Source of the DNA: Methylobacterium radiodurans
Lineage (GTDB): Bacteria > Pseudomonadota > Alphaproteobacteria > Rhizobiales > Beijerinckiaceae
Direction of reading: 5' to 3'
DNA length: 64,000 bases
Assembly: GCF_003173735.1 (NCBI RefSeq)
Contig: NZ_CP029551.1
Location: forward strand, 3,434,001 to 3,498,000
Both the position numbers and the translations under genes were made by a program. Below, piece after piece: positions 1 through 10,617 of the stretch. Position 1 is the first letter of the stretch; each line of letters begins with the position of its first letter. The notes under the pieces are model-generated. The model had not been told where the DNA came from, ran no database searches, and saw only the letters and a program-made list of their open reading frames with translations.

Positions 1-3
1 CCG

Positions 4-1833
4 ATGCCCGCCTACCGCTCCCGCACCACCACCCACGGCCGCAACATGGCCGGCGCCCGCGGCCTCTGGCGCGCCACCGGCATGAAGGATTCCGATTTCG
101 GCAAGCCGATCATCGCGGTCGTGAACTCCTTCACGCAGTTCGTGCCGGGCCACGTCCACCTGAAGGACCTCGGCCAGCTCGTCGCCCGCGAGATCGAGCA
201 GGCGGGGGGCGTGGCCAAGGAGTTCAACACCATCGCGGTCGATGACGGCATCGCGATGGGCCACGACGGCATGCTCTACTCGCTGCCCTCGCGCGAGCTG
301 ATCGCCGACTCGGTCGAGTACATGGTCAACGCGCACTGCGCCGACGCGATGGTGTGCATCTCGAACTGCGACAAGATCACCCCCGGCATGCTGATGGCGG
401 CGCTCCGCCTCAACATCCCGTGCGTGTTCGTCTCCGGCGGCCCGATGGAGGCCGGCAAGGTCGTGATGAACGGCATCACCCGCAAGTTCGACCTCGTGGA
501 CGCCATGGTGGCGGCGGCCGACGACCGGGTCTCGGACGCGGACGTCGCGACGATCGAGCGCTCGGCCTGCCCGACCTGCGGCTCGTGCTCGGGCATGTTC
601 ACGGCCAATTCCATGAACTGCCTCACCGAGGCGCTGGGTCTGGCGCTACCCGGCAACGGCTCGGTTCTGGCGACGCATGCCGACCGCAAGCGCCTCTTCG
701 TCGAGGCCGGCCATCTCGTGGTGGATCTCGCCCGCCGCCACTACGAGCAGGACGACGCGAGCGTCCTGCCCCGATCCATCGCGAGCTTCGCGGCCTTCGA
801 GAACGCGATGACGCTCGACATCGCCATGGGCGGCTCGACAAACACGGTGCTGCACTTGCTCGCCGCCGCCCACGAGGGCGAGGTGCCCTTCACCATGGCC
901 GACATCGACCGGCTCTCGCGCCGCGTGCCGGTGCTGTGCAAGGTCGCCCCGGCGGTCGCCAACGTCCACATGGAGGACGTGCACCGGGCGGGCGGCATCA
1001 TGGGCATCCTGGGCGAGCTCGACCGGGCCGGGCTCCTCGACGCCCGCGCCGGCAACGTCGCGGCGGGCACGCTCGGTGAGGCCCTGGCGCGCTGGGACGT
1101 GCGGCAGAGCGCCAGCCCCGCGGTCCACGAGTTCTACCGGGCGGCGCCCGGCGGCGTGCCGACCCAGGTCGCCTTCAGCCAGGCGGCGCGCTGGGACGAG
1201 CTCGATCTCGACCGGACGGGCGGCGTGATCCGCGACGCGGAGCATGCCTACTCGCGGGACGGCGGCCTGGCCGTCCTGTTCGGCAACCTCGCGGAGGACG
1301 GCTGCATCGTGAAGACCGCGGGCGTCGATGCCTCGATCCTCTCGTTCACCGGCACCGCCCACGTCTTCGAGAGCCAGGACGCGGCGGTCGACGGCATCCT
1401 CAACGGCCGGGTCAAGGCCGGCGAGGTGGTGCTGATCCGCTACGAGGGCCCGCGCGGCGGCCCCGGCATGCAGGAGATGCTTTACCCGACGAGCTACCTG
1501 AAATCGAAGGGCCTCGGTAAAGCCTGCGCGCTCGTCACCGACGGGCGCTTCTCGGGCGGTTCCTCCGGCCTGTCGATCGGCCACGTCTCGCCCGAGGCCG
1601 CCGAGGGCGGCCTGATCGGCCTCGTCGAGCAGGGCGACCGGATCGAGATCGACATTCCGAACCGGCGCATCCATCTCGCGGTCGACCCGGCCGAGCTGGA
1701 GCGGCGGCGGCAGGCACAAGAGCAGCGGGGCTGGCACCCGGCAGCGCCCCGCAAGCGTAAGGTCAGCGCGGCGCTCCGGGCCTACGCGGCGCTGACCACC
1801 AGCGCCGCCAAGGGCGCCGTGCGGAAGATCTGA
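4..1833 (+). CDS. ilvD: Dihydroxy-acid dehydratase, 4Fe-4S type
   Basis: Dehydrates 2,3-dihydroxy-isovalerate and -methylvalerate to the 2-keto acids, the third step of valine/isoleucine synthesis, in the cytoplasm. The 609-aa protein follows the E. coli IlvD pattern over its whole length. Visible cluster motifs are SNCDKITPG (Cys122) and [15 protein letters not shown] (Cys189, 192, 195); [13 protein letters not shown] residues ([12 protein letters not shown]) lie near the C-terminus. The position that carries a Cys in 2Fe-2S homologues reads VPGH (residues 47-50), as in the oxygen-sensitive 4Fe-4S E. coli enzyme. The ATG at base 4 gives [17 protein letters not shown], a normal IlvD start; its ribosome site lies before the window. 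A second, different ilvD is at 41777. It sits just upstream of rpsM, an unusual neighbour. Confidence 0.96.
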   Translation: MPAYRSRTTTHGRNMAGARGLWRATGMKDSDFGKPIIAVVNSFTQFVPGHVHLKDLGQLVAREIEQAGGVAKEFNTIAVDDGIAMGHDGMLYSLPSRELIADSVEYMVNAHCADAMVCISNCDKITPGMLMAALRLNIPCVFVSGGPMEAGKVVMNGITRKFDLVDAMVAAADDRVSDADVATIERSACPTCGSCSGMFTANSMNCLTEALGLALPGNGSVLATHADRKRLFVEAGHLVVDLARRHYEQDDASVLPRSIASFAAFENAMTLDIAMGGSTNTVLHLLAAAHEGEVPFTMADIDRLSRRVPVLCKVAPAVANVHMEDVHRAGGIMGILGELDRAGLLDARAGNVAAGTLGEALARWDVRQSASPAVHEFYRAAPGGVPTQVAFSQAARWDELDLDRTGGVIRDAEHAYSRDGGLAVLFGNLAEDGCIVKTAGVDASILSFTGTAHVFESQDAAVDGILNGRVKAGEVVLIRYEGPRGGPGMQEMLYPTSYLKSKGLGKACALVTDGRFSGGSSGLSIGHVSPEAAEGGLIGLVEQGDRIEIDIPNRRIHLAVDPAELERRRQAQEQRGWHPAAPRKRKVSAALRAYAALTTSAAKGAVRKI

Positions 1834-1851
1834 GCGGATTGCAACGGGCGG

Positions 1852-1880
1852 TTGACAGGTGGACCGCCCCGCGCTAGCAG
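1852..1880 (+). promoter_or_regulatory. Probable sigma-70 promoter before rpsM
   Basis: TTGACA at 1852-1857 is followed 17 bases later by TAGCAG at 1875-1880. The -35 is a perfect match and the spacing is ideal; the -10 is poor, as often seen in high-GC alphaproteobacteria. It would give the alpha operon its own promoter, with a leader of about 150 bases, after ilvD. The call rests on sequence only. Confidence 0.5.
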
Positions 1881-2034
1881 GCCGGTCTTCGTCCATTCGG
1901 AACGTGGCTCGAGGTGCCCTGATCGGGCGGCCGCGGGCCGCGTCGTCGTTCGACGGACGCGCAAGGGCCGGACTCCACCGGACGCGCGGCAATCAGAAAG
2001 ACCGGACCGTTCGGTTCGGCGATGGAGTGATATC

Positions 2035-2403
2035 TTGGCCCGTATCGCAGGCGTCAACATCCCGACCGGCAAGCGCGTCGTCATCGCGCTGCAGTACATC
2101 CACGGCATCGGCCCCAAGAAGGCCGAGGAGATCACCGGCAAGGTCGGCATCCCGGCCGAGCGCCGCGTGAACCAGCTCACCGACGCCGAGGTGCTCCAGA
2201 TCCGCGAGACGATCGACCGCGACTACATCGTCGAGGGCGACCTGCGCCGCGAAGTCTCGATGAACATCAAGCGCCTGATGGACCTCGCCTGCTACCGTGG
2301 CCTCCGTCACCGCAAGCAGCTGCCCGTCCGCGGCCAGCGCACCCACACCAACGCCCGCACCCGCAAGGGCAAGGCGAAGCCGATCGCCGGCAAGAAGAAG
2401 TAA
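2035..2403 (+). CDS. rpsM: 30S ribosomal protein S13
   Basis: S13 sits in the head of the small subunit and contacts the P-site tRNA and the large subunit. The 122-aa product starts [15 protein letters not shown] and has the helix-two-turn-helix segment [11 protein letters not shown] and the basic tail [14 protein letters not shown]. The start is a TTG at 2035: GGAG at 2024-2027 lies seven bases upstream and the conserved N-terminus begins exactly there. The longer open frame from 1852 is not S13-like. It is the first gene of the alpha operon; secY and adk, its usual upstream neighbours, are absent and ilvD is there instead. The 172 bases to rpsK hold no gene. Confidence 0.97.
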   Translation: MARIAGVNIPTGKRVVIALQYIHGIGPKKAEEITGKVGIPAERRVNQLTDAEVLQIRETIDRDYIVEGDLRREVSMNIKRLMDLACYRGLRHRKQLPVRGQRTHTNARTRKGKAKPIAGKKK

Positions 2404-2575
2404 TCTTTTCGGACTTGGGAGGCCGTGCTGCGCTCGGCCTTCTCTCCGTCGTGCGGGTGTCCCTCTGCGGCCCCGGACAGGCGCTCGCAGATCTCCGCAT
2501 CCGCGCCGCCGACATCCCAAAAGAATCCCGAGCGCCTGGCATTACGGGCGTGCCTGAAGGACTGACGAGCAGAAC

Positions 2576-2965
2576 ATGGCCAAGGAACCGCAACGCGTCC
2601 GCCGCCGCGAGCGCAAGAACATCGTCTCGGGCGTCGCGCACGTGAACGCCTCGTTCAACAACACGATGGTGACCATCACCGACGCGCAGGGCAACACGAT
2701 CTCGTGGTCCTCGTCGGGCGCGATGGGCTTCAAGGGCTCGCGCAAGTCGACCCCCTACGCCGCCCAGGTCGCCGCCGAGGACGCCGCCCGCAAGGCCGCC
2801 GAGCACGGCATGCGCACCCTCGAGGTCGAGGTCTCGGGCCCCGGTTCGGGCCGCGAGTCGGCTTTGCGCGCCCTCCAGGCCGCGGGCTTCACCGTCACCT
2901 CGATCCGCGACGTGACCTCGATCCCGCACAACGGCTGCCGTCCGCGCAAGCGCCGCCGCGTCTGA
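2576..2965 (+). CDS. rpsK: 30S ribosomal protein S11
   Basis: S11 forms part of the platform of the 30S subunit near the mRNA exit (Shine-Dalgarno helix) site. The 129-aa protein has the family core [30 protein letters not shown] and the C-terminal [18 protein letters not shown]. The length is normal and the ATG at 2576 gives a standard bacterial start. It follows rpsM by 172 bases, more than the few tens usual in this operon, and is followed by a perfect GC-rich hairpin and then by a non-ribosomal gene instead of rpoA. Confidence 0.98.
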   Translation: MAKEPQRVRRRERKNIVSGVAHVNASFNNTMVTITDAQGNTISWSSSGAMGFKGSRKSTPYAAQVAAEDAARKAAEHGMRTLEVEVSGPGSGRESALRALQAAGFTVTSIRDVTSIPHNGCRPRKRRRV

Positions 2966-2977
2966 TCGGGCGACCGA

Positions 2978-3000
2978 CACGGCCCCGTCGCGGGGCCGTG
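2978..3000 (+). terminator. GC-rich hairpin after rpsK (attenuator or processing site)
   Basis: The arms CACGGCCCC (2978-2986) and GGGGCCGTG (2992-3000) pair perfectly over 9 bases around a 5-base loop, 12 bases after the rpsK stop. No T tract follows, so complete termination is doubtful. Attenuation or RNA processing that sets the ratio of rpsK to rpoA message is as likely. Confidence 0.5.
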
Positions 3001-3065
3001 CGACAGGGCGGGCGGGGCCGTTCGCGCGGCGCCGCCCACAAGCGCACTCGAACGGGGAGATCTGC

Positions 3066-3941
3066 GTGACGGACAGCTCGAAGGCACTTCCAGGCGTCCT
3101 GCGTTGGCCGGTCGGCGACCTCACGGTCACGGTCCTCAACGACGGCTACCTGCAGGGCTCCCTCGATCTCGTCGCGGGCATCTCCAAGGACGAGGCCGGC
3201 CGGCTCCAGGCGGCCGGCTTCCGCGCCCAGGATCCCAGGATCACCCTCAACGCCTTCCTGATCACGGGCCCCGGCCGCAAGCCCGCCCTGATCGACACCG
3301 GCATGGGCAGCCTCGGCGGCGACACGCTCGGCCGCGTGCCGGCGGCGCTGGCGCTCACGGGCGTGAAGCCGGAGGAGATCGGCACGATCCTGATCTCGCA
3401 CCTGCATCCCGACCATGCCGGCGGCCTGATCGACGACCGGGGGCAGGGGCGCTACCCGAACGCCGAGATCGTGCTGCACACCGACGAGGCGGCACACTGG
3501 CTCGGCGAGGACGCGCTGGCCCGCGCGCCGGAGGGCGCCAAGGCCTATTTCGAGAACGCCCAGAAGGCGGTGGCGCCCTACGGCGGCCGCCTGCGCTACC
3601 ACCGGGGCGGCGAGGTTCTGCCCGGCATCGAGGCCGTGCACCTGCCCGGCCACACGCCGGGACACACGGGCTTCCGGATCGTTTCCGGGGACAAGAGCCT
3701 GTTCAGCTGGACCGACGTGGTGCATCTGCCCGCGATCCAGTTCAAGCAGCCGGAGGCCGGCATGGTCTTCGACGTCGACGTCGAGCAGGCGCGCGAGACC
3801 CGCAAGCGCGTGCTCGACATGGTGGCGAACGACCGGAGCTTCATCGCCGGCAACCACCTCGAATTCCCTGCGCTCGGCTACGTGGCGCGGGACGGGGCGG
3901 CCTACAGCTTCGTGCCGGAGCTCTGGGTCGCCGCCCAGTAG
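3066..3941 (+). CDS. Metallo-beta-lactamase-fold hydrolase inserted in the alpha operon
   Basis: A 291-aa MBL-fold enzyme. The metal motif SHLHPDHAGG lies near residues 110-120, followed by a second His in LPGHTPGHTG (about 195), an Asp in SWTDVVH (about 217) and a His in AGNHLEFPALG (about 263), so both metal sites look complete. There is no signal peptide, so it is probably cytoplasmic. The family includes lactonases and glyoxalase-like hydrolases; the substrate cannot be told from sequence. The GTG start at 3066 follows GGGGAGA at 3054-3060. It lies between rpsK and rpoA, which are neighbours in nearly all bacteria, in the same direction and with about 100 bases on either side. Confidence 0.9.
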   Translation: MTDSSKALPGVLRWPVGDLTVTVLNDGYLQGSLDLVAGISKDEAGRLQAAGFRAQDPRITLNAFLITGPGRKPALIDTGMGSLGGDTLGRVPAALALTGVKPEEIGTILISHLHPDHAGGLIDDRGQGRYPNAEIVLHTDEAAHWLGEDALARAPEGAKAYFENAQKAVAPYGGRLRYHRGGEVLPGIEAVHLPGHTPGHTGFRIVSGDKSLFSWTDVVHLPAIQFKQPEAGMVFDVDVEQARETRKRVLDMVANDRSFIAGNHLEFPALGYVARDGAAYSFVPELWVAAQ

Positions 3942-4043
3942 GTTTCATTCAGGGACCGGTTCCGCGGGCGGGGGCAGCCAGGCGGACCGGCCGAAACGCG
4001 AGGCGTCCCGGGGCGCGGCGCGTGAGAGGCGAGAGGTAGGACC

Positions 4044-5063
4044 GTGGTCATTCAGAAGAACTGGCAAGAGCTGATCAAGCCGAACAAGCTGCAGGTGACG
4101 ACCGGCGACGACCCGAAGCGCGTCGCGACCGTCGTGGCAGAGCCGCTGGAGCGCGGCTTCGGCACGACTCTCGGCAATAGCTTGCGCCGCGTGCTGCTCT
4201 CCTCGCTCCAGGGCGCGGCCGTCACCGCCGTGCAGATCGACGGTGTGCTGCACGAGTTCTCCTCGATCCCGGGCGTGCGCGAGGACGTCACTGACATCGT
4301 CCTCAACATCAAGACGATCGCGATCCGCTCGCAGTCGGACACCCCGAAGCGCATGACCCTGCGCAAGACGGGCCCGGGCCTCGTCACCGCCGGCGACATC
4401 GCGGTCACCGGCGACGTGCAGGTGCTGAATCCCGACCTCGTGATCTGCACGCTGGACGACGGCGCCGAGATCCGCATGGAGTTCACGGTCGCCACCGGCA
4501 AGGGCTACGTCCCGGCCGAGCGCAACCGCCCCGAGGACGCGCCGATCGGCCTGATCCCGGTCGACTCGCTGTTCTCCCCCGTCACCAAGGTCTCGTACCG
4601 CGTCGAGAACACCCGCGAGGGCCAGGATCTCGACAAGGACAAGCTGACCATGACGGTCGAGACCAACGGCGCGGTCTCGCCGGAGGATGCGCTGGCCTAC
4701 GCCGCGCGCATCATCCAGGACCAACTGCAGGTCTTCGTGAACTTCGAGGATCCGCGCAAGGAGGAGGCCGCCCCGCTCGCACCGCAGCTGCCCTTCAACC
4801 CAGCGCTGCTCAAGAAGGTGGACGAGCTGGAGCTCTCGGTCCGTTCGGCGAACTGCCTGAAGAACGACAACATCGTCTACATCGGCGACCTCATCCAGAA
4901 GTCCGAGGGCGAGATGCTGCGCACGCCGAACTTCGGCCGCAAGTCGCTCAACGAGATCAAGGAAGTGCTCGCCGGCATGGGTCTGCACCTCGGCATGGAC
5001 ATCCCCGGCTGGCCGCCGGAGAACATCGAGGACCTCGCCAAGCGCTTCGAGGAGCACTACTGA
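4044..5063 (+). CDS. rpoA: RNA polymerase alpha subunit
   Basis: The alpha subunit dimerises to assemble RNA polymerase, and its C-terminal domain contacts UP elements and activators. The 339-aa protein starts [18 protein letters not shown], typical for alphaproteobacteria. It has the N-terminal assembly domain ([18 protein letters not shown] near residue 40), a linker near 245, and the C-terminal HhH domain ([21 protein letters not shown], then [14 protein letters not shown]). The start is a GTG with GAGAGG about 10 bases upstream. The gene is intact; its novelty is context, being split from rpsK by a hydrolase gene and from rplQ by 185 bases holding a hairpin. Confidence 0.98.
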   Translation: MVIQKNWQELIKPNKLQVTTGDDPKRVATVVAEPLERGFGTTLGNSLRRVLLSSLQGAAVTAVQIDGVLHEFSSIPGVREDVTDIVLNIKTIAIRSQSDTPKRMTLRKTGPGLVTAGDIAVTGDVQVLNPDLVICTLDDGAEIRMEFTVATGKGYVPAERNRPEDAPIGLIPVDSLFSPVTKVSYRVENTREGQDLDKDKLTMTVETNGAVSPEDALAYAARIIQDQLQVFVNFEDPRKEEAAPLAPQLPFNPALLKKVDELELSVRSANCLKNDNIVYIGDLIQKSEGEMLRTPNFGRKSLNEIKEVLAGMGLHLGMDIPGWPPENIEDLAKRFEEHY

Positions 5064-5113
5064 GGGGGCGAAGCCGCTCCGGGCTTGACCGGAGCGGCGC
5101 ATCGCACCGACGT

Positions 5114-5138
5114 GGCGCCCCAGCGAAGCCGGGGCGCC
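5114..5138 (+). terminator. Hairpin between rpoA and rplQ
   Basis: GGCGCCCC (5114-5121) pairs perfectly with GGGGCGCC (5131-5138) around a 9-base loop. CCAACCAAAAAA follows in place of a T tract. It is more likely an attenuator, an RNase processing site or a repeat unit than a full terminator, since rplQ is expected to be co-expressed. Confidence 0.45.
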
Positions 5139-5248
5139 CCAACCAAAAAATCCCGCCGCGGGGTCAAGCGGAGAACGAAGACGCCTCCTGAGGAGGCACC
5201 GGCCGTTCCTTGGCACGGCGGCCGGCAGCATACGGAAAGGCCAGCACC

Positions 5249-5662
5249 ATGCGTCACGGTTACCGCGGTCGCCGCTTCAACCGCACGGCCGAGCATCGCA
5301 AGGCGATGTTCGCCAACATGTCCGCCGCGCTGATCAAGCACGAGCAGATCATCACCACCCTGCCGAAGGCGAAGGACCTGCGCCCGGTCGTCGAGAAGCT
5401 GATCTCGCTCGGCCGCACCGACAGCGTCCACACCCGTCGTCTCGCGATGGCGCAGCTGCGCGACGCCGACATGGTCAAGAAGCTCTTCACCGTGCTGGGC
5501 CCGCGCTACCAGGGCCGCCCGGGCGGCTACTGCCGCATCATGAAGGCCGGCTTCCGCCACGGCGACAACGCCCCGATGGCCGTGATCGAGTTCGTCGACC
5601 GCGACGTCGACGCCCGCGGCAAGGATTCGGGCCCGAGCCAGCAGGTCGCCGACGCGGCCTGA
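5249..5662 (+). CDS. rplQ: 50S ribosomal protein L17
   Basis: L17 binds 23S rRNA near the exit tunnel. The 137-aa product begins [20 protein letters not shown] and carries [26 protein letters not shown], the conserved core (here [16 protein letters not shown]). The ATG at 5249 is chosen because GGAAAGG (5234-5240) lies eight bases upstream and the family N-terminus begins there; an in-frame ATG at 5210 adds unrelated residues. It closes the alpha operon and a hairpin terminator follows at 5691. Confidence 0.97.
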   Translation: MRHGYRGRRFNRTAEHRKAMFANMSAALIKHEQIITTLPKAKDLRPVVEKLISLGRTDSVHTRRLAMAQLRDADMVKKLFTVLGPRYQGRPGGYCRIMKAGFRHGDNAPMAVIEFVDRDVDARGKDSGPSQQVADAA

Positions 5663-5690
5663 GCCGGTCCGGCACCAGCGGTCTCTTAAG

Positions 5691-5722
5691 GAAGGCGGTC
5701 CCTCGGGGCCGCCTTCTTCATT
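5691..5722 (+). terminator. Terminator of the rpsM-rplQ operon
   Basis: GAAGGCGG (5691-5698) pairs with CCGCCTTC (5709-5716), with CCC/GGG pairing possible inside, followed by TTCATTTC. It lies 28 bases after the rplQ stop. The 175 bases from here to the convergent kinase stop at 5898 show no gene. Confidence 0.75.
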
Positions 5723-5897
5723 TCGGGTGCCGGCCGGTGCAGGATGGCCTGAGACCACATCCCTGAAGGCGCTCATGCCGACAGGGTCTGACACGCATGC
5801 CGCCGATCTGATCTCCGAGGCCTTCCCTGTCGGCCGTCGCATCCTGCGCAAGGCGATCGCGTTGGCGGGTCGTCCTTGAGCAGGGCCTGCCCGAGCC

Positions 5898-7804
5898 TCA
5901 ATCCAGAAGCGCCGACACACGCCGTGCGAGTTCCGCCGACTGGAAGGGCTTGGCCAGAACCGGCAGGTCCTCGGGAATCTCGATCGCCTCGGCGTGGCCT
6001 GTGAGGATCAGGAGCGGCAGGTCAGGCCAGCGCGCGCGGACGAGGTTGGCGAGGTCCACGCCGCTCATGCCCGGCATGGCAAGGTCGGCCACCACGAGGT
6101 CGAAGGTCTCGCGCTCCAGGAGGGCCAGCGCCGCCGTGCCGCTCGCGGCCTCGGTCTCGCGGTAGCCGAAGCGGCGGATGAAGGAGGCGGTGACGTGGCG
6201 CACCTCCGGGTCGTCGTCCACGACGAGGACCCGGGCCGGCCGGCTCGCCAGGGGGGCGTCGGCCTCCTCGGCCGTCTCGGCCTGGGCCGCGCCCTCGGCG
6301 CAGGGCAGGGCGAGCTCGACCCGGGTGCCGCGCCCGACCGCGCTCTCGATGCTGAAGCGGCCCTTCGACTGCTGGGCCAGCCCGAACACCATGGCGAGCC
6401 CGAGCCCGGTGCCCTGGCCGACGGCCTTGGTGGTGAAGAAGGGCTCGCAGACCCGCTTCAGGATCTCGGGCGGGATGCCGCTCCCCTCGTCCGTCACGCT
6501 GACCCGCAGGTAGGTGCCGGGGGCGAGATCCGGATCGTCCGCGATGACGAGCCGGTCCGTTGCCACCACGATCGTGCCGCCGTCGGGCATCGCGTCGCGG
6601 GCGTTGATGCAGAGGTTCAGGACCGCGAGTTCGAGCTGATCGGGATCGACCTGGGCGGGCGGCAGGTCCGGGGCGAGGTCGGTCCGCACGGTGACCAGCC
6701 CGCCGAGGCTGCGCCCGAACAGGTCGCTCATGCCGGCGATCAGCGTGTTCACGTCGGTGGCGCGGGCGTGCAGGTCGTGGGTGCGGCTGAAGCTGAGGAG
6801 GCGCTTCGTCAGCGAGGCGCCGCGCTCGGCGGCGCCCCGGGCGTTCTCGATCAGGCGCTGGACGCGGGGCTGGCCCTCGACCTTCGGCACCGCGAGTTCC
6901 AGGCTGCCGAGGATGGCGGTGAGCAGGTTGTTGAAGTCGTGCGCGATGCCGCCGGCGAGCGTGCCGAGCGCCTGCATCTTGTCGGACTGGCGCAGCCGCG
7001 CCTCCAGGCTCTTCTGCTCGGTGACGTCGCGCTCGATCGTGGCGAGGTGGGCGACGGCGCCGGCGGCGTCTCGGATCGGCACGCGGACCACCTGGGTCCA
7101 GCGCTCGGCCCCGGCCGGCCCTTCCGAGACGAGCGTGTTGCCGACCTCGCCCGAGCGGACGGCCGCGAGATCCGCCGCCGCGCTCTCGGCGGCCACGGGC
7201 GCGAGATCCGCCTCGCGGCGGCCGAGGCTGTCGGCGACGGAGCGCCCGAGGAGCGCCGCCTTGCGGGCGTTGAGGCGCACGAAGCGGCCCTGCGCGTCCT
7301 TGAAGGAGATCGCCTCCTCGGCGTGGTCGAGGAGGCCGCGCAGCAGGGCGCGCTCGGTGGCCAGTTCCCGCCCGAGGCTGTGGCGCTCGAAGGCGGTGCG
7401 GACGGTGCCGCGCAGGAGGCCGGCGTCCCAGGGCTTGGTGACGTAGCCGATGATGCCGCCACGGTTGAGCGCCCCGATCACCGCGGTGATGTCGGCGTAG
7501 CCCGTGAGCAGGATGGCCTGGGCGTCGTGGAAAGTGCGGGCCTCGGCCAGCAGCGCGTCGCCGGTCATGCCCGGCATGCGCTGGTCCGAGATCACCACGG
7601 CGATATCCGGCTCGGCCCGCAGGATCTCCAGCGCCTCGGCGGGCTTCGGGCTGGTGAGGACCCGGTACTCGTCCTCGAACAGGTCCTCGAGGGCGATCAG
7701 GATGTCCGGCTCGTCGTCGACGGCCAGGATCGTGCCGCGATGCGCCGCCAAGCCCGTCCCGTCCTCCAGAAATCCGTCTCGAAACGCGTCTTGGGTACCG
7801 TGCG

Positions 7805-7808
<4 letters not shown>
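5898..7808 (-). CDS. Hybrid histidine kinase (REC-PAS-HisKA-HATPase-REC)
   Basis: A 636-aa soluble kinase without membrane segments. An N-terminal receiver has acidic DDEPD at 31-35, phospho-acceptor Asp75 in VISDQRMPG and Lys125. A PAS domain follows (about 155-265). The HisKA box GGIAHDFNNLLTAILG has the phospho-His at 290. Next come a HATPase domain (N box LNLCINARDAMPDGG, G box VTDEGSGIPPEI, ending GTGLGLAMV) and a C-terminal receiver (VLVVDDDPEV, ADLAMPGMSG, VLAKPF). Its ATG overlaps the stop of the upstream kinase as ATGA (7805-7808), so the two are translationally coupled. It is the last gene of the chemosensory operon and may be one of its output kinases. No DNA-binding or GGDEF output is present. 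Confidence 0.93.
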
Positions 7809-9516
<1,708 letters not shown>

Positions 9517-9520
<4 letters not shown>

Positions 9521-10617
9521 GGCACGGCCTCGGGATCGACGAGGCGCAGGATCTGGCCCGCCACCCGGTCGAGGGGCAGGACGCTGCGGGCGGCGCCGAG
9601 CCGGACGGCGGCGGCCGGCATGCCGTAGACGACAGCGGTGCTCTCGTGCTCGGCGATGGTCTGGGCTCCGGCCGCCTGCATGTCGAGGAGACCGAGCGCG
9701 CCGTCCTCGCCCATGCCGGTCAGGAGCGCGCCGATGCCGGAGGCGCCGCATTGCCGGGCCATCGAGCGGAACAGCACCGTCGCGGCCGGGCGCTGGCCGG
9801 AGACCGGGGCGGTGTCGAGGATGCGCAGGGTGCGGTTGGACCCGAGTTCGAGATGGCGGTCGCCGGGCGCCACGTAGACGCGGCCGGCCTTGGCCTGCTC
9901 GCCGTCGCGCGCGATCCCGACCGCCAGCGGCACCACCCCGTCGAGCCAGCCCGCGAACCCGTCCATGAAGGCAGCGCCCATGTGCTGGACGAGGAGGACG
10001 GGCAAGGGAAAATCCGCCGGCAGGGCGCCGAGCACCCGGGCGAGCGCCGGGGGGCCGCCGGTCGAGGCGGCGATGCCGAGGACGGTCGGCGCCTGGAGGC
10101 TTGCCGTGGGCGCGGCACCCGTCCGGATCGCGGGCGCGGCGGGGCCACGCCCGGCCCATTCGGTGCCGATCGGCCGGCGGCGGATCACCGGGACCTGGGC
10201 CATGATACGGAGCTGCGTGCAGATCTCGCCCGCGATGCCCTCGTAGCCGGCATGGGTCGTCGCCACCGGCTTCTCGACCACCGAGAGGGCGCCGGCCCGC
10301 AGCGCGTTCATGGAAATGCGCAGCGAGGAATCCTCGACCGCGTCCGCCACCACGACGATCGGCGTCGGGTGCTCGGTCATGATGCGGCGGGTGGTTTCCA
10401 GGCCGTCGATGCCGGGGAGCCGGATGTCCATCGAGATCACGTCGGGACGCACGACGTCGATCAGGGTCAGCGCCTCCTCTCCGGAGGCGACCGCCGCGAC
10501 GATCTCCAGGCGCGGGTCGCGGGAGACGATGTGGCGCAGGAGCTCGCGCACCACGAGGCTGTCCTCGACCAGCATCACCCGGACGCGGCCGCCGTGCGCC
10601 GTGCCGGCCCCGTTCAC
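9517..10617 (-). CDS. cheB: Chemosensory methylesterase CheB (WspF-like)
   Basis: Removes methyl groups from (and deamidates) the cluster's receptor to adapt signalling. The 366-aa protein has an N-terminal receiver (VEDSLVV, phospho-acceptor Asp64 in ISMDIRLPGIDG, Lys near VVEKPVA) and a C-terminal esterase domain whose triad is visible: Ser185 in GIAASTGGPP, His212 in LLVQHMG, Asp305 in TGMGEDGALG. The GTG start at 10617 overlaps the cheA stop (GTGA at 10614-10617), and its own stop overlaps the next kinase start. In Wsp systems WspF limits c-di-GMP output; here no cyclase is encoded. Confidence 0.93.

Noticed and set aside
5720..5897. Possible small gene between rplQ and the kinase
   Set aside because: No frame has both a start with a ribosome site and protein-like composition. 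It is treated as an intergenic spacer.
9521..10159. Upstream extension of the double-receiver kinase
   Set aside because: The extension is in another frame of cheB and is Arg/Pro-rich. The GTG at 9520 overlaps the cheB stop and begins directly before the first receiver.
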